Made by a program: the position numbers and the translations under genes
In this document: positions 50,548 through 60,018 of the stretch, in pieces
Numbering within the stretch: position 1 is the first letter of the stretch
Layout of the letters: each line of letters begins with the position of its first letter
Notes under the pieces: generated by a model
Database searches by the model: none
What the model was told of the DNA's origin: nothing
Seen by the model: only the letters and a program-made list of their open reading frames with translations
Assembly: GCF_022761015.1 (NCBI RefSeq)
Contig: NZ_JAKWJQ010000003.1
Coordinates: forward strand, 1-64,000
DNA: 64,000 nt
Reading direction: 5' to 3'
DNA from: Humibacter sp. RRB41
Lineage (GTDB): Bacteria; Actinomycetota; Actinomycetes; Actinomycetales; Microbacteriaceae

Positions 50548-51266
50548 CAGGCATCCTTCCCAGTGCTCGACGATGGTGACCTTTCGCCTGTGGCGACGGA
50601 TGCCTCGCGTAGCCAGTCCTCGATGCCCGCCACGTGCGTGAGGGCGTGTGCCGCCGCAAGCTCGCCATCGTGGCGGCGAAGCGCGTCGAGGATCGCGCGG
50701 TGCTCGGCGATGGTGCGATCGGCGGCGCCGCCCTGCGTGAGCCCGCGCCAGATGCGGGCACGAACGGTGTGGCTGGAGATCGAGTCGATGAGCTGAGCCA
50801 GGTAGTCGTTGCCGCTGGATCGGGCGATCGCCTGATGGAATTCGAGATCGTGCTGCACGAGCGACTCGATGCCGTCGGTGCCGCTGGTCTTCTCGACGAG
50901 ACGATCCAACTCCTTCAGCTCGTCGTCGTCGATGCGAGCGGCGGCGAGCCTGGCCGCGGCCGGCTCCAGGATGCGCCGCACACCGAAGATCTCGAGCACC
51001 GACCTGTCGTCGTGCAGGTCGACCACGAACGAGAGCGCCTCGAGCAGCAGGCGGGGTTCCAGGCTCGTGACGTACGTGCCGTCGCCGCGACGCACATCCA
51101 ACACGCGGATCACCTCGAGCGCCTTCACAGCCTCGCGCAACGACGATCGCGAGAGCCCGAGGCTCTCGCTGAGCTCCTTCTCCGGCGGCAATCGATCGCC
51201 GGGAGCGAGCCGGCCGCTCGTGATCATCCCTTTGATCTTGAGGATCGCTTCGTCCGTGACGGCCAT
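50547..51266 (-). CDS. FadR-type GntR regulator of the fucose genes
   Basis: A 239-residue regulator. The winged helix reads AILKIKGMITSGRLAPGDRLPPEKELSESLGLSRSSLREAVKALEVI; the FCD effector domain has the metal-binding His and Asp set (HDLEFHQAIARSSGN, HRAIL, THV). TACCAT lies five bases before the ATG at 51266. An ACATC-N-GATGT box, also found in the dehydratase promoter, lies about 30 bases upstream of this start. First gene of the operon it probably controls. Confidence 0.92.
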   Translation of the reverse strand: MAVTDEAILKIKGMITSGRLAPGDRLPPEKELSESLGLSRSSLREAVKALEVIRVLDVRRGDGTYVTSLEPRLLLEALSFVVDLHDDRSVLEIFGVRRILEPAAARLAAARIDDDELKELDRLVEKTSGTDGIESLVQHDLEFHQAIARSSGNDYLAQLIDSISSHTVRARIWRGLTQGGAADRTIAEHRAILDALRRHDGELAAAHALTHVAGIEDWLREASVATGERSPSSSTGKDA

Positions 51267-51293
51267 ACGCGATGGTACCGCTGCACCGCCCAG

Positions 51294-51304
51294 ACATCCG
51301 ATGT
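51294..51304. promoter_or_regulatory. Second copy of the fucose operator core
   Basis: ACATC-C-GATGT lies about 17-27 bases upstream of the TACCAT -10 box (minus strand, 51277-51272) of the FadR-type gene, over the -35 region. The same core is at 45639-45651 in the dehydratase/SDR gap. Confidence 0.55.
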
Positions 51305-51323
51305 ATGCGGAGGGGATGAAGTG

Positions 51324-51426
51324 CCCGCAGCCCTCGTCGACCCGGCACTGTATTGCCGAGCCACCCCTCAGTTCACGCGAATTCGGGGGCCGCTCGGCAA
51401 CACAGTGCCGGGTCGACGGCTGCGGG
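51324..51426. repeat. Long imperfect inverted repeat of about 36 bp per arm
   Basis: The left arm (51324-51361) and right arm (51392-51426) pair along their length with one three-base bulge and one mismatch; key blocks are GTCGACCCGGCACTGT and TTGCCGAGC against their complements. The 30-base centre contains GTTCACGCGAATTC. No T-tract follows on either strand. It lies in the gap between the FadR-type gene and asd. Confidence 0.75.
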
Positions 51427-51476
51427 GAGGAGATGGGTCGGGGAATAGCGGCGGCTCTGTCAGAATTGAGCTTTGA

Positions 51477-52631
<1,155 letters not shown>

Positions 52632-52655
52632 GCCCGCCCGCCCGGCTTCCGGTGG

Positions 52656-53960
52656 CTAGCTTCCGGCGGCCACGTCGGATGTCCGGCGCCCCCGCGCCGG
52701 CGCTATCACGCCCACCAGCACGGCTCCCACGGCGACCACGGCCGGATACACCAGGTTCGCTCCGGCGAGCACGAGCAGGCCGAGTACGAGCACGCAGGAG
52801 ACGACGGCCATCCACCAGCCGAGGCTCCAGCGCGGCAGCAGCACCACCGCACTCGCGACGCCCATGCCGTAGATGGCCGCGGCAATGCTCGTGTGCACGA
52901 GGATCACGGGCTGAAGATCGGGGATGAACGCGACGACCACGAAGTACACGGTGATGACCGCGGTGCTGAGCATCAGTCCTCTGCGCGCGATGCCGCCTCG
53001 CTCGAAGCCATGGCCGAACCAGGCAGGCAGATCCCCGTCGCGTCCCATTGCGGCACCGAGTTTGCTGAATGCCGCAATGTATGCATTGAAGACGCCGACC
53101 ACCACGATCACTGCAACGCACGCGACCACGGCGCCCCAGCCGGGGCCGAGCCCGACGGTGACCAGATCGAGCAGCGGCGCAGTACCGTGCCCGGCCGCTG
53201 GCCCGAGCACGCCGACGACCACGGTCTGGATGGCGACGTACGCGACAGCGACGATGGCGAGCGCCAGCGCGGTCGCGCGCGGGATGTCGCGACGCGGCCT
53301 GGAGAATTCGCCGGCGATGCCTGCGACCGCCTCCCATCCGGCGAATGCCCACACGTAGAGGCTGATCGCCACGCCGACGCCTGCGAGACCGTGCGGCAGG
53401 AACGGTGTGAAGTTCTCCGAGCGGGTGTGCGGGGCGGCGGCGGCGAGAGCGAGCACGAGGATCGCCATCAGTGCCGCACTGAGCCCGAGCTGCGCCCATG
53501 CGGTGAAGCGCACGCCGAAGACGGCGATCAGCACGGGGATGACCACCAGCGCGGCAGCGATCACGATCACCGTGGTTCTGCTGCCGCCGATGATCGCCAC
53601 GACGTACTGCGCCGTCATGATGGCGGCGATCGGAGCGCCGATCGGCGTGCCGAAGAAGAACCAGTAGCTCACGACACGAGCGGACGTGGGGCCGAAGGCG
53701 CGACGGGCGAAGGTGGCGACGCCACCGGCATCCGGATGCCGCGTCGACAGCGCCGCGAAGGTCGCCGCAAGCGGAACGGACACGACGGCGAGCACGACGA
53801 CGGCGACGATCGCGCCGGGACCGGCCGCCTCGGCGGCCAGCGCAGGCAGCAGCAGGATGCCGGTGCCGAGCACCGCGGCCACGTACAGTGCCGTGCCCTG
53901 CGCGAGGCCGATTCCCTTGGGGGATCCGCCGGGCGAGGTGTCGAGGGCACGGTCGGGCAT
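52656..53960 (-). CDS. APC-superfamily amino acid permease
   Basis: A 434-residue permease with 12 predicted segments. The first segment GTALYVAAVLGTGILLLPALAA has the helix-breaking GTGILxLP motif for substrate binding, and SLYVWAFAGWEAVAGIAGEFSRPRRDIPRA is the APC loop motif. The group resembles YjeH-type methionine/branched-chain exporters. Substrate not readable. Convergent with asd, 24 bases apart. Confidence 0.88.
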   Translation of the reverse strand: MPDRALDTSPGGSPKGIGLAQGTALYVAAVLGTGILLLPALAAEAAGPGAIVAVVVLAVVSVPLAATFAALSTRHPDAGGVATFARRAFGPTSARVVSYWFFFGTPIGAPIAAIMTAQYVVAIIGGSRTTVIVIAAALVVIPVLIAVFGVRFTAWAQLGLSAALMAILVLALAAAAPHTRSENFTPFLPHGLAGVGVAISLYVWAFAGWEAVAGIAGEFSRPRRDIPRATALALAIVAVAYVAIQTVVVGVLGPAAGHGTAPLLDLVTVGLGPGWGAVVACVAVIVVVGVFNAYIAAFSKLGAAMGRDGDLPAWFGHGFERGGIARRGLMLSTAVITVYFVVVAFIPDLQPVILVHTSIAAAIYGMGVASAVVLLPRWSLGWWMAVVSCVLVLGLLVLAGANLVYPAVVAVGAVLVGVIAPARGRRTSDVAAGS

Positions 53961-54061
53961 CCGCTCATCATGCCGGAGGCCCCCGACATCCGTGGCGCGG
54001 CGCTCCTCCGCCCGCGACATGTGCGGCTGCGGCATCCGCGCATCTGCGGCAGGGTTGACCC

Positions 54062-54688
54062 ATGACCGGCATCCAGACCGCTGTCGACGTCGCCGACTGG
54101 CGGCGTCGCGTGTTCGCACTGTACGAACTCGTTCGCGAGCTGTCGGAGGAGGAGCCCGCAGCAGCCCACGCTGCGTGGGTCGTCGAGCGCGACGCGCTGT
54201 TCGCGACGCATCCTTCGACGCCTCTGCTGCCAGAGGATCGAGCGCTCTTCTCCGGCCTGCCCGTTCCGGTGTACGACCCCGCGTGGCGATTCGAACTGCC
54301 GATCGACGACGCAGAGCCGGCCGCGCTCGACGTGGAGACCGGCACAGACGGAGTCGTGCCGTTCGAACGCATCGGCGCCGTGCGCGTGCCCGACGTCGGC
54401 TCGTTCGACGTCTGGCGGCTGCGGTCGTACGGCGGCGGGCTCTTCGTGCCGGTGAAGGATGCCTCGGCCGGGCATCAAGACGGAACCTACGGCGGCGGCC
54501 GCTACCTGCTCGACACCATCAAGGGCGCCGACCTCGGAGCCGGTGGCACGCGGGGAACGATCGTGCTCGACTTCAACTTCGCCTACAACCCGAGCTGCGC
54601 GTACGACCCGGCATGGGCGTGCCCGCTGGCGCCGGCGGGCAACACGGTCGGCGTCGAGATCCCGGTGGGGGAGCGGTACCGGGGCTGA
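54062..54688 (+). CDS. DUF1684 protein
   Basis: A 208-residue protein with the DUF1684 hallmarks: WRRRVFALYELVRE, a DALFATHPSTPL stretch, YDPAWRFELPI, and the conserved C-terminal TYGGGRYLLDTIKG...VLDFNFAYNPSCAYDPAWACPLAP, where Cys, Tyr and Pro are invariant. No biochemical function is proven for the family. GCAGGG lies before the ATG. Convergent with the MerR gene 13 bases away. Confidence 0.9.
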   Translation: MTGIQTAVDVADWRRRVFALYELVRELSEEEPAAAHAAWVVERDALFATHPSTPLLPEDRALFSGLPVPVYDPAWRFELPIDDAEPAALDVETGTDGVVPFERIGAVRVPDVGSFDVWRLRSYGGGLFVPVKDASAGHQDGTYGGGRYLLDTIKGADLGAGGTRGTIVLDFNFAYNPSCAYDPAWACPLAPAGNTVGVEIPVGERYRG

Positions 54689-54701
54689 CGCGCGGAGAAC
54701 G

Positions 54702-55382
54702 TCAGGCGCCGAGGCGGCGCGCCGCGATGTCCTGGTGCGCCAGACGGCGGAGTGCGACGACGACCGGTTCGTAGAGTGCGGTGCCGAGCACCGCGTAACG
54801 TACGGCGGCCGAACGTGCGGCGGCACTGCGCTCGGCAGCACTGCGGTCGATAACAGGGTGACCGGTAGCGGAGGCATCCGCGTCGATCGCACCACCTGGT
54901 GCTCCCGCCACGTCGTACTCGGCCATCGGATGCAGGGCGGCGCCGTAGGCATCCAGCCGCTCGTCGGTCAGCGGGATGCCCGCCTCCTCCACCGCAGCCA
55001 GTGCGCGCTCGAGCTGCCAGGTCGCCGGGAACGTCTCGTCGTACGTCCAGCCGAGGTGCTCGATCGCCGCGCGCGCGCGCGGATGCTCGCCCCCGCCGGA
55101 CTCGACGTAGGGCGGCAGCGCCGAGATAGCCTTCCCGAGCGTCGTGAACAGGTCAGCGTCAGGGTGGTCGATCAGCCCGAGCACGGTCTTGATCTGCGCG
55201 ATCGGGAGTGCGGCGAGCTCTGCGAGCGATCGGATCAGCCGCAGCCGATTGAGGTGATCGTCGTCGTAGTCGGCCTGGGTCGCGCCGCGGGCCGCACCCG
55301 TCGGCAGGATGCCCTCCCGCAGATAGAACTTGATCGTCGCGACCGGCACGCCGCTGCGTCGAGCCAACTCCGAGATGCGCAT
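54702..55382 (-). CDS. MerR-family transcriptional regulator
   Basis: A 226-residue regulator. MRISELARRSGVPVATIKFYLREGILP is the MerR head, QADYDDDHLNRLRLIRSLAELAALPIAQIKTVL the coupling helices. The C-terminal part (about 120 residues, rich in Ala and acidic residues) resembles TetR-like ligand domains rather than a metal loop; no Cys is present, so metal sensing is unlikely. GGGAGAG precedes the ATG. Divergent from a small membrane-protein gene across two abutting operators. Confidence 0.9.
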   Translation of the reverse strand: MRISELARRSGVPVATIKFYLREGILPTGAARGATQADYDDDHLNRLRLIRSLAELAALPIAQIKTVLGLIDHPDADLFTTLGKAISALPPYVESGGGEHPRARAAIEHLGWTYDETFPATWQLERALAAVEEAGIPLTDERLDAYGAALHPMAEYDVAGAPGGAIDADASATGHPVIDRSAAERSAAARSAAVRYAVLGTALYEPVVVALRRLAHQDIAARRLGA

Positions 55383-55430
55383 CCGCTCTCCCTTGCTCCT
55401 CGAGGGTGCTGCCACATCGGGACGTATCCC

Positions 55431-55481
55431 TTGACATTGGATAGTACAGGTATCCAATATTGGATACTGTAACTATCCAAT
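55431..55481 (+). promoter_or_regulatory. MerR promoter with two abutting 23-bp operators
   Basis: ATTGGATA-N7-TATCCAAT occurs twice in a row, at 55436-55458 and 55459-55481, both perfect. TTGACA at 55431-55436 and AATATT at 55456-55461 are spaced 19 bp toward the membrane-protein gene, and the first operator lies in the spacer, the classic MerR activation layout. Confidence 0.8.
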
Positions 55482-55556
55482 CAGCGACACCGGCGCACGA
55501 CGCCGGGCCGGAGGGCATCCGGACCGGTCTGCAGTGCCGGAGAAGGCAGGCGCGTC

Positions 55557-55973
55557 ATGCTCGCGGCATCCACCACCATCACCGTCGGCGTGGTACTGCT
55601 GACGGTCATCGGCATCGCATACGGCGGCACGTTCATGCTGCGCGTGGTCACCGGCAAACAGGGCGCGAATGCGCTGCAGAAGTCGTTCTTCCGCGCCGGC
55701 CACGCGCATGCCGGCGTGCTCGTGATCCTCGGACTCGTCGTGCTGCTCGTGATGAGTGCCGCGCACGCCGGGGTGTGGGGAGAAGTCGTCGGCATCGCCG
55801 TGCTGGCGTGCGCCCTGCTCATTCCCGGAGGCTTCTTCTTCTCGGTGATCGGCCGCGATCCGCAGCAGCCCAACGGCGCACGCGCGCTGATCTGGGTGGG
55901 ATTCACCGTGCTCACGATTGCGATGCTGGGCGGCGGCATCCTGCTGATCGTGCTCGGATCGTCCCGTGCGTAG
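55557..55973 (+). CDS. Small four-span membrane protein, MerR target
   Basis: A 138-residue protein with four predicted membrane segments: residues 6-30, 52-66, 75-95 and 110-134. A short cytosolic or external loop KQGANALQKSFFRAGHAHAGV holds conserved-looking His residues. I do not recognise the family. AGAAGGC lies before the ATG. Its promoter carries the tandem MerR operator, so it is the probable target, perhaps an efflux or membrane-stress protein. Confidence 0.72.
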   Translation: MLAASTTITVGVVLLTVIGIAYGGTFMLRVVTGKQGANALQKSFFRAGHAHAGVLVILGLVVLLVMSAAHAGVWGEVVGIAVLACALLIPGGFFFSVIGRDPQQPNGARALIWVGFTVLTIAMLGGGILLIVLGSSRA

Positions 55974-56113
55974 CGACCGGTGGCGGCATGGCGGTGCGGT
56001 CCACGGGTGCGGCGACTATGAACACGAAGGCGGCGACTGAGAACACCCTGGGCATCGGCCGCTATTTGGCCGTTTCTGGTCGATTGACCAGGTTCGCTGC
56101 ATAGCCTGCAGGA

Positions 56114-56150
56114 GTGCTGCCGCACGATCACCCGAATCATGCGGCAGCAC
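56114..56150. terminator. 11-bp inverted repeat in the gap before mqo
   Basis: GTGCTGCCGCA (56114-56124) pairs with TGCGGCAGCAC (56140-56150) over 15 bases. It lies 140 bases after the membrane-protein gene and is a candidate terminator. The rest of the 369-base gap (55974-56342) holds no gene that I can support, only the mqo promoter at its end. Confidence 0.5.
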
Positions 56151-56329
56151 GAAGTACCGAGAAGGCGTCACCCGAAGACGATGCCGTCCCGGAACATCCC
56201 TGAAGCGCTCGCCGCGAGGCGCACGCCACGCGGTTGGAGCGCACAGGGGTGACAGCGCGTCCGGTGTTGCTCCCCCAGCGGCGCCGGGCGCGCGTTCCCG
56301 CCCGGTCGGCAGCACCCCGTTCACGCCAA

Positions 56330-56335
56330 TAGAAT
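56330..56335 (+). promoter_or_regulatory. Leaderless -10 box of mqo
   Basis: TAGAAT lies seven bases before the GTG at 56343; no ribosome-binding sequence is present. Confidence 0.6.
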
Positions 56336-56342
56336 TGTTCGA

Positions 56343-57815
56343 GTGAGTGATTCCCGAGCCCCGTTAGACGTCGTCCTCATCGGCGGGGGCATCATGAGCG
56401 CCACGCTGGCCACGATGCTCCAGCGGTTGCAGCCGGACTGGACGATCCGCATCTACGAGAGCCTCGGCGAGGTCGCGCAAGAGAGCTCGAACCCGTGGAA
56501 CAACGCGGGAACAGGGCACGCGGCGATGTGCGAGCTCAACTACATGCCGGAGGCGAAAGACGGCAGCGTCTCGCCCGACAAGGCGATCAGCATCAATGAG
56601 CAGTTCCAGCTCAGCAGGCAGTTCTGGTCCTCGCTCGTCGAACAGGGCGAGCTCCCCAACACGTTCATCACCTCGACCCCGCACATGACGTTCGTGCGCG
56701 GCGGCGACAACGTGAAGTACCTGCGCAAACGGTACAAGGCGCTGAAGGACCAGCCGCTGTTCTCCGGAATGGAGTACAGCGAAGACCACAAGGTGATCCG
56801 CGAGTGGGCTCCGCTGCTCATCAAGGGCCGCACACGCGAGCCGATCGCAGCCACTCGAATCACCGCCGGCACGGATGTCGACTTCGGCGCGCTGACGAAC
56901 GCCCTGGTCGACGGACTGAAGCAGCGCGGAGCCGAGCTTTACCTGAACTGCCGCGTGAAGAGCATCCGTCGCACCAGGCAGAACACCTGGCGCCTCAGGG
57001 TCAAGCACACCGTCGGCAACACCCCGCACAGTGTCGAGGCGCGATTCGTGTTCGTCGGCGCGGGCGGCGGCGCGCTGCATCTGCTGCAGTCCTCAGGCAT
57101 CGACGAGATCAACGGCTTCGGCGGATTCCCGATCAGCGGCAAGTTCTTCCGCACCACGAACCCGAAGATCGTGGGCCAGCACGAGGCCAAGGTCTACGGC
57201 AAGGCCGCTGTCGGCGCCCCGCCGATGTCCGTGCCGCACCTCGACACGCGCGTGGTGAACGGCGAGGCATCCCTGTTGTTCGGCCCGTTCGCCGGGTTCA
57301 GCCCGAAGTTCCTCAAGAAGGGCTCGTGGTGGGACCTTCCCGGTTCGATTCGCGCGGGCAATCTCGGTCCGATGCTCGCCGTCGCGCGCGACAACATTCC
57401 GCTGATGAGGTACCTGATCACCGAGCTGCTCGCCTCACGTGCCAAGAAGGTCCAGGCACTTCGAGAGTTCATGCCGACGGCCAAGGGCGAGGACTGGGAG
57501 CTGATCACCGCGGGCCAACGCGTGCAGGTGATGAAGAAGGATGCCCAGCACGGCGGCGTGCTGCAGTTCGGCACCGAGGTGGTCGCGGCATCCGACGGAT
57601 CGATCGCCGGCCTGCTCGGCGCATCGCCCGGCGCCTCGACGGCCGTGCCGATCATGCTCGACGTGCTGCAGAAGTGCTTCCCGCAGCAGTGGCCGACGTG
57701 GGAGCCGAAGCTCGCCGAACTCATTCCGACCATGGGCACCACGCTGAACGACCGGCCGGAAGCGGCCGCACGAGTGCAGGCGGAGACGTCGAAGGCCCTG
57801 GGCCTCGAAGGCTGA
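56343..57815 (+). CDS. mqo: Malate:quinone oxidoreductase
   Basis: A 490-residue peripheral membrane flavoenzyme that oxidises malate to oxaloacetate and reduces quinone. [17 protein letters not shown] is the FAD loop; [21 protein letters not shown] is the hallmark stretch of Mqo; [19 protein letters not shown] and GFPISGKFF follow, all in the expected order and length. GTG start, leaderless promoter. Single gene between the MerR locus and the ABC-F gene. Confidence 0.97.
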   Translation: MSDSRAPLDVVLIGGGIMSATLATMLQRLQPDWTIRIYESLGEVAQESSNPWNNAGTGHAAMCELNYMPEAKDGSVSPDKAISINEQFQLSRQFWSSLVEQGELPNTFITSTPHMTFVRGGDNVKYLRKRYKALKDQPLFSGMEYSEDHKVIREWAPLLIKGRTREPIAATRITAGTDVDFGALTNALVDGLKQRGAELYLNCRVKSIRRTRQNTWRLRVKHTVGNTPHSVEARFVFVGAGGGALHLLQSSGIDEINGFGGFPISGKFFRTTNPKIVGQHEAKVYGKAAVGAPPMSVPHLDTRVVNGEASLLFGPFAGFSPKFLKKGSWWDLPGSIRAGNLGPMLAVARDNIPLMRYLITELLASRAKKVQALREFMPTAKGEDWELITAGQRVQVMKKDAQHGGVLQFGTEVVAASDGSIAGLLGASPGASTAVPIMLDVLQKCFPQQWPTWEPKLAELIPTMGTTLNDRPEAAARVQAETSKALGLEG

Positions 57816-57842
57816 GCTGCCCCGCGTACCACGCCTCATACG

Positions 57843-57903
57843 CTGATCGAGTAGCGCCCGCAGAGCGGACGCGTAGCGAGATCTCCCAGCTCAGCGAGGC
57901 TGA
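57843..57903. repeat. Dispersed repeat, GATCGAGTAGCG type
   Basis: GATCGAGTAGCGCCCGC, GCGTAGCGAGATC and CAGCTCAGCGAGGCTGAG match the dispersed family seen at 10434 and 34212. Located after mqo. Confidence 0.6.
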
Positions 57904-57912
57904 GACGTCTGC

Positions 57913-57940
57913 TACAGTGGTCGACGCTATGAAGAAGTGA
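57913..57940 (+). promoter_or_regulatory. Promoter and three-codon upstream frame before the ABC-F gene
   Basis: TACAGT (57913-57918) is followed ten bases later by ATG-AAG-AAG-TGA (57929-57940). The ABC-F start lies 217 bases further on. The leader contains mutually exclusive stems: GCGGGAGCTCCCGC (58107-58120) and GCTCGC-TTCG-GCGAGC (58119-58134). This layout recalls ribosome-controlled attenuation known for antibiotic-resistance ABC-F genes. Confidence 0.4.
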
Positions 57941-58156
57941 CCACCTTCGTCCCGCGCACGAGGCTCGACCCCTGCGGATTCGCGACACATCGATGTTGCA
58001 CCGCAGCGCACCCGACGAAGACCGGTCACCACCGAGGTGAACCAGGCACTTCGCCTGCGCTCTCCGGCATGGCCCGACCGGCTCTGACCTCGGATGCCAA
58101 CGCCCGGCGGGAGCTCCCGCTCGCTTCGGCGAGCTCGCCAGAGAGGCGGCTCCACC

Positions 58157-59947
58157 TTGCCACGTTCCCTATCCATACCCACCGAAGCAGCCCTGTCGCC
58201 CGTCGACGCCGACCGTGTTCCCGCCGTGGTCGCCGATCATCTGCGAGCCGAGGGAGTCTCCCGCAGCTACGGGGAACGCAGCGTGCTCACGGATGTCTCG
58301 CTCACGGTTCCGCCCGGCGCCCGCGTCGGACTGATCGGCGAGAACGGCGTCGGCAAATCGACGCTGCTGCGCATCCTCTCCGGCGCGGAGGAGCCCGACC
58401 AGGGTTCGATCTCGCGCCCGGCGCGCACCGGATTCCTCTGGCAGGAGGTGCGGTTCGCACCTCGGGACACGCTCGCGTCGCTCGTCGAACAGGCGCTCGC
58501 CGAAGTGCGCGCCATCGAGCGCGAGCTGGATGCCGCCGGCATCGCGCTCGGGGAGGCATCCGACGCGGAGCAGCTGCTGCAGGCATCCGAACGCTACGAC
58601 GCGGCGCTCGCCGCAGCCGAGCGAGCGGATGTCTGGACAGCCGACTCGAGGCGCGACCGCGTGCTCGCGGGGCTGGGCGTGTCGGGCATCCCGCTCGATC
58701 GCACGCTCGGCGAGGTCTCCGGCGGCCAGCGCAGCAGGTTCGCGATGGCGGCGCTGCTTCTGCGGCGACCGGACGCCTTGCTGCTCGACGAGCCGACCAA
58801 CCACCTGGACGACGACGCAGTGGAGTTCCTCCAACGACAGCTGGTCGGGTGGAGCGGTCCGGTCATGTTCGCCAGCCACGATCGCGCGTTCCTCGACGCG
58901 GTCGCAACAACGCTGGTGGACCTCGACCCATCGCGTGCGGCGCTCGGCGGTCACTCGCCGGCGGCGGACGCGGGGAGAAGCGGCAGCGGCGTGCAGGCAT
59001 CCGGTAACGGCGCGACCGTGTTCGGCGCTCCATCCACCGGCGAGGGCGCGTTCACGGCGTACCTCGTGCACAAGGCTGGCGAGCGCGAGCGCTGGGAGCG
59101 GCAGTACCGCGACGAGCAGGACGAGCTGAACGCGCTGCGCCACTCCACGGCGGTGACCGCCCGCGCCACGCACAGCCCGAGGGCGCCGCGCGACAACGAC
59201 AAGTTCATCGGCGTCTTCAAGGGGCAGCGGGTCGACGCGCAGATCGCGCGCCGGGTGCGCAACGCGCAGGGACGCCTCGACGAGCTCGAACGCGACCAGG
59301 TGCGCAAGCCGCCTGCGCTGCTGAGCTTCGCGGGCATCCCGAGCGGATCGCACGCGCTGGACGACTCGGCCGGCACCCTGCTGCAGGTGACGGATGCGCG
59401 GGTCGAGCACCGCCTGCGCGTCGACCGCCTGCGCATCGAGCCCGACACCCGGCTGCTGGTCACCGGCCCGAACGGCGCCGGCAAATCCACGCTGCTCGGG
59501 CTGTTGGCGGGGACGATCACGCCGGATTCCGGCACGGTGTCGCGGCGCAAGGCGCTGCGCGTCGGCCTGCTCGAGCAGGACGTGCGATTCGCGGACCCTG
59601 CCGCGACCCCGCGGGCGCTGTACCGGTCGGCGCTGGGGGAGCGGCGGGCGGAGCAGCTTCCGCTCACCTCGCTCGGGCTGCTGGCACCGCGGGATCTCGA
59701 TCGCCCGGTCGGAGCGCTCTCGGTCGGGCAGCAGCGCAGGTTCGCGCTTGCGCTGATCATCGCGAAGCCGCCGCATGTGTTCCTGCTCGACGAACCGACG
59801 AACCATCTGTCGCTGACGCTGGCCGGCGAGCTCGAGGATGCTCTCGGCAGCTACCCGGGAGCGGTGGTCGTGGCGAGCCACGACCGTTGGTTGCGCCGCC
59901 GCTGGTCCGGCGACGAGCTCCCCCTCGCGCCTCTGCCGATCGGGTAG
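58157..59947 (+). CDS. ABC-F family ATPase (translation/antibiotic-resistance type)
   Basis: A 596-residue cytosolic protein with two ABC domains and no membrane part. Domain 1: Walker A GENGVGKST, signature SGGQRSR, LLLDEPTNHLDDD. Domain 2: GPNGAGKST, SVGQQRR, LLDEPTNHLS. Between them is the long linker (about residues 290-400, with ERERWERQYRDEQDELNAL) that reaches the ribosomal P-site in ABC-F proteins. Many such actinobacterial genes protect the ribosome from macrolides or lincosamides. I chose the TTG at 58157, with GAGAGG upstream; a longer frame begins at 58094. Confidence 0.88.
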   Translation: MPRSLSIPTEAALSPVDADRVPAVVADHLRAEGVSRSYGERSVLTDVSLTVPPGARVGLIGENGVGKSTLLRILSGAEEPDQGSISRPARTGFLWQEVRFAPRDTLASLVEQALAEVRAIERELDAAGIALGEASDAEQLLQASERYDAALAAAERADVWTADSRRDRVLAGLGVSGIPLDRTLGEVSGGQRSRFAMAALLLRRPDALLLDEPTNHLDDDAVEFLQRQLVGWSGPVMFASHDRAFLDAVATTLVDLDPSRAALGGHSPAADAGRSGSGVQASGNGATVFGAPSTGEGAFTAYLVHKAGERERWERQYRDEQDELNALRHSTAVTARATHSPRAPRDNDKFIGVFKGQRVDAQIARRVRNAQGRLDELERDQVRKPPALLSFAGIPSGSHALDDSAGTLLQVTDARVEHRLRVDRLRIEPDTRLLVTGPNGAGKSTLLGLLAGTITPDSGTVSRRKALRVGLLEQDVRFADPAATPRALYRSALGERRAEQLPLTSLGLLAPRDLDRPVGALSVGQQRRFALALIIAKPPHVFLLDEPTNHLSLTLAGELEDALGSYPGAVVVASHDRWLRRRWSGDELPLAPLPIG

Positions 59948-60018
59948 TGGTCGCCCCGCCCTCCTGGTGGCCCGGATCGGGACCGGCGGGGCGGGGCGGC
60001 GGCGGGGGTGGCGGCGCG

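Noticed and set aside
50634-51476. 280-codon plus-strand frame antisense to the FadR-type regulator
   Set aside because: The minus strand has a full GntR winged helix and FCD domain; the frame also runs through the long hairpin.
54459-55472. 337-codon frame overlapping the DUF1684 and MerR genes
   Set aside because: It covers two well-supported genes in other frames and the operator, with no ribosome site or family.
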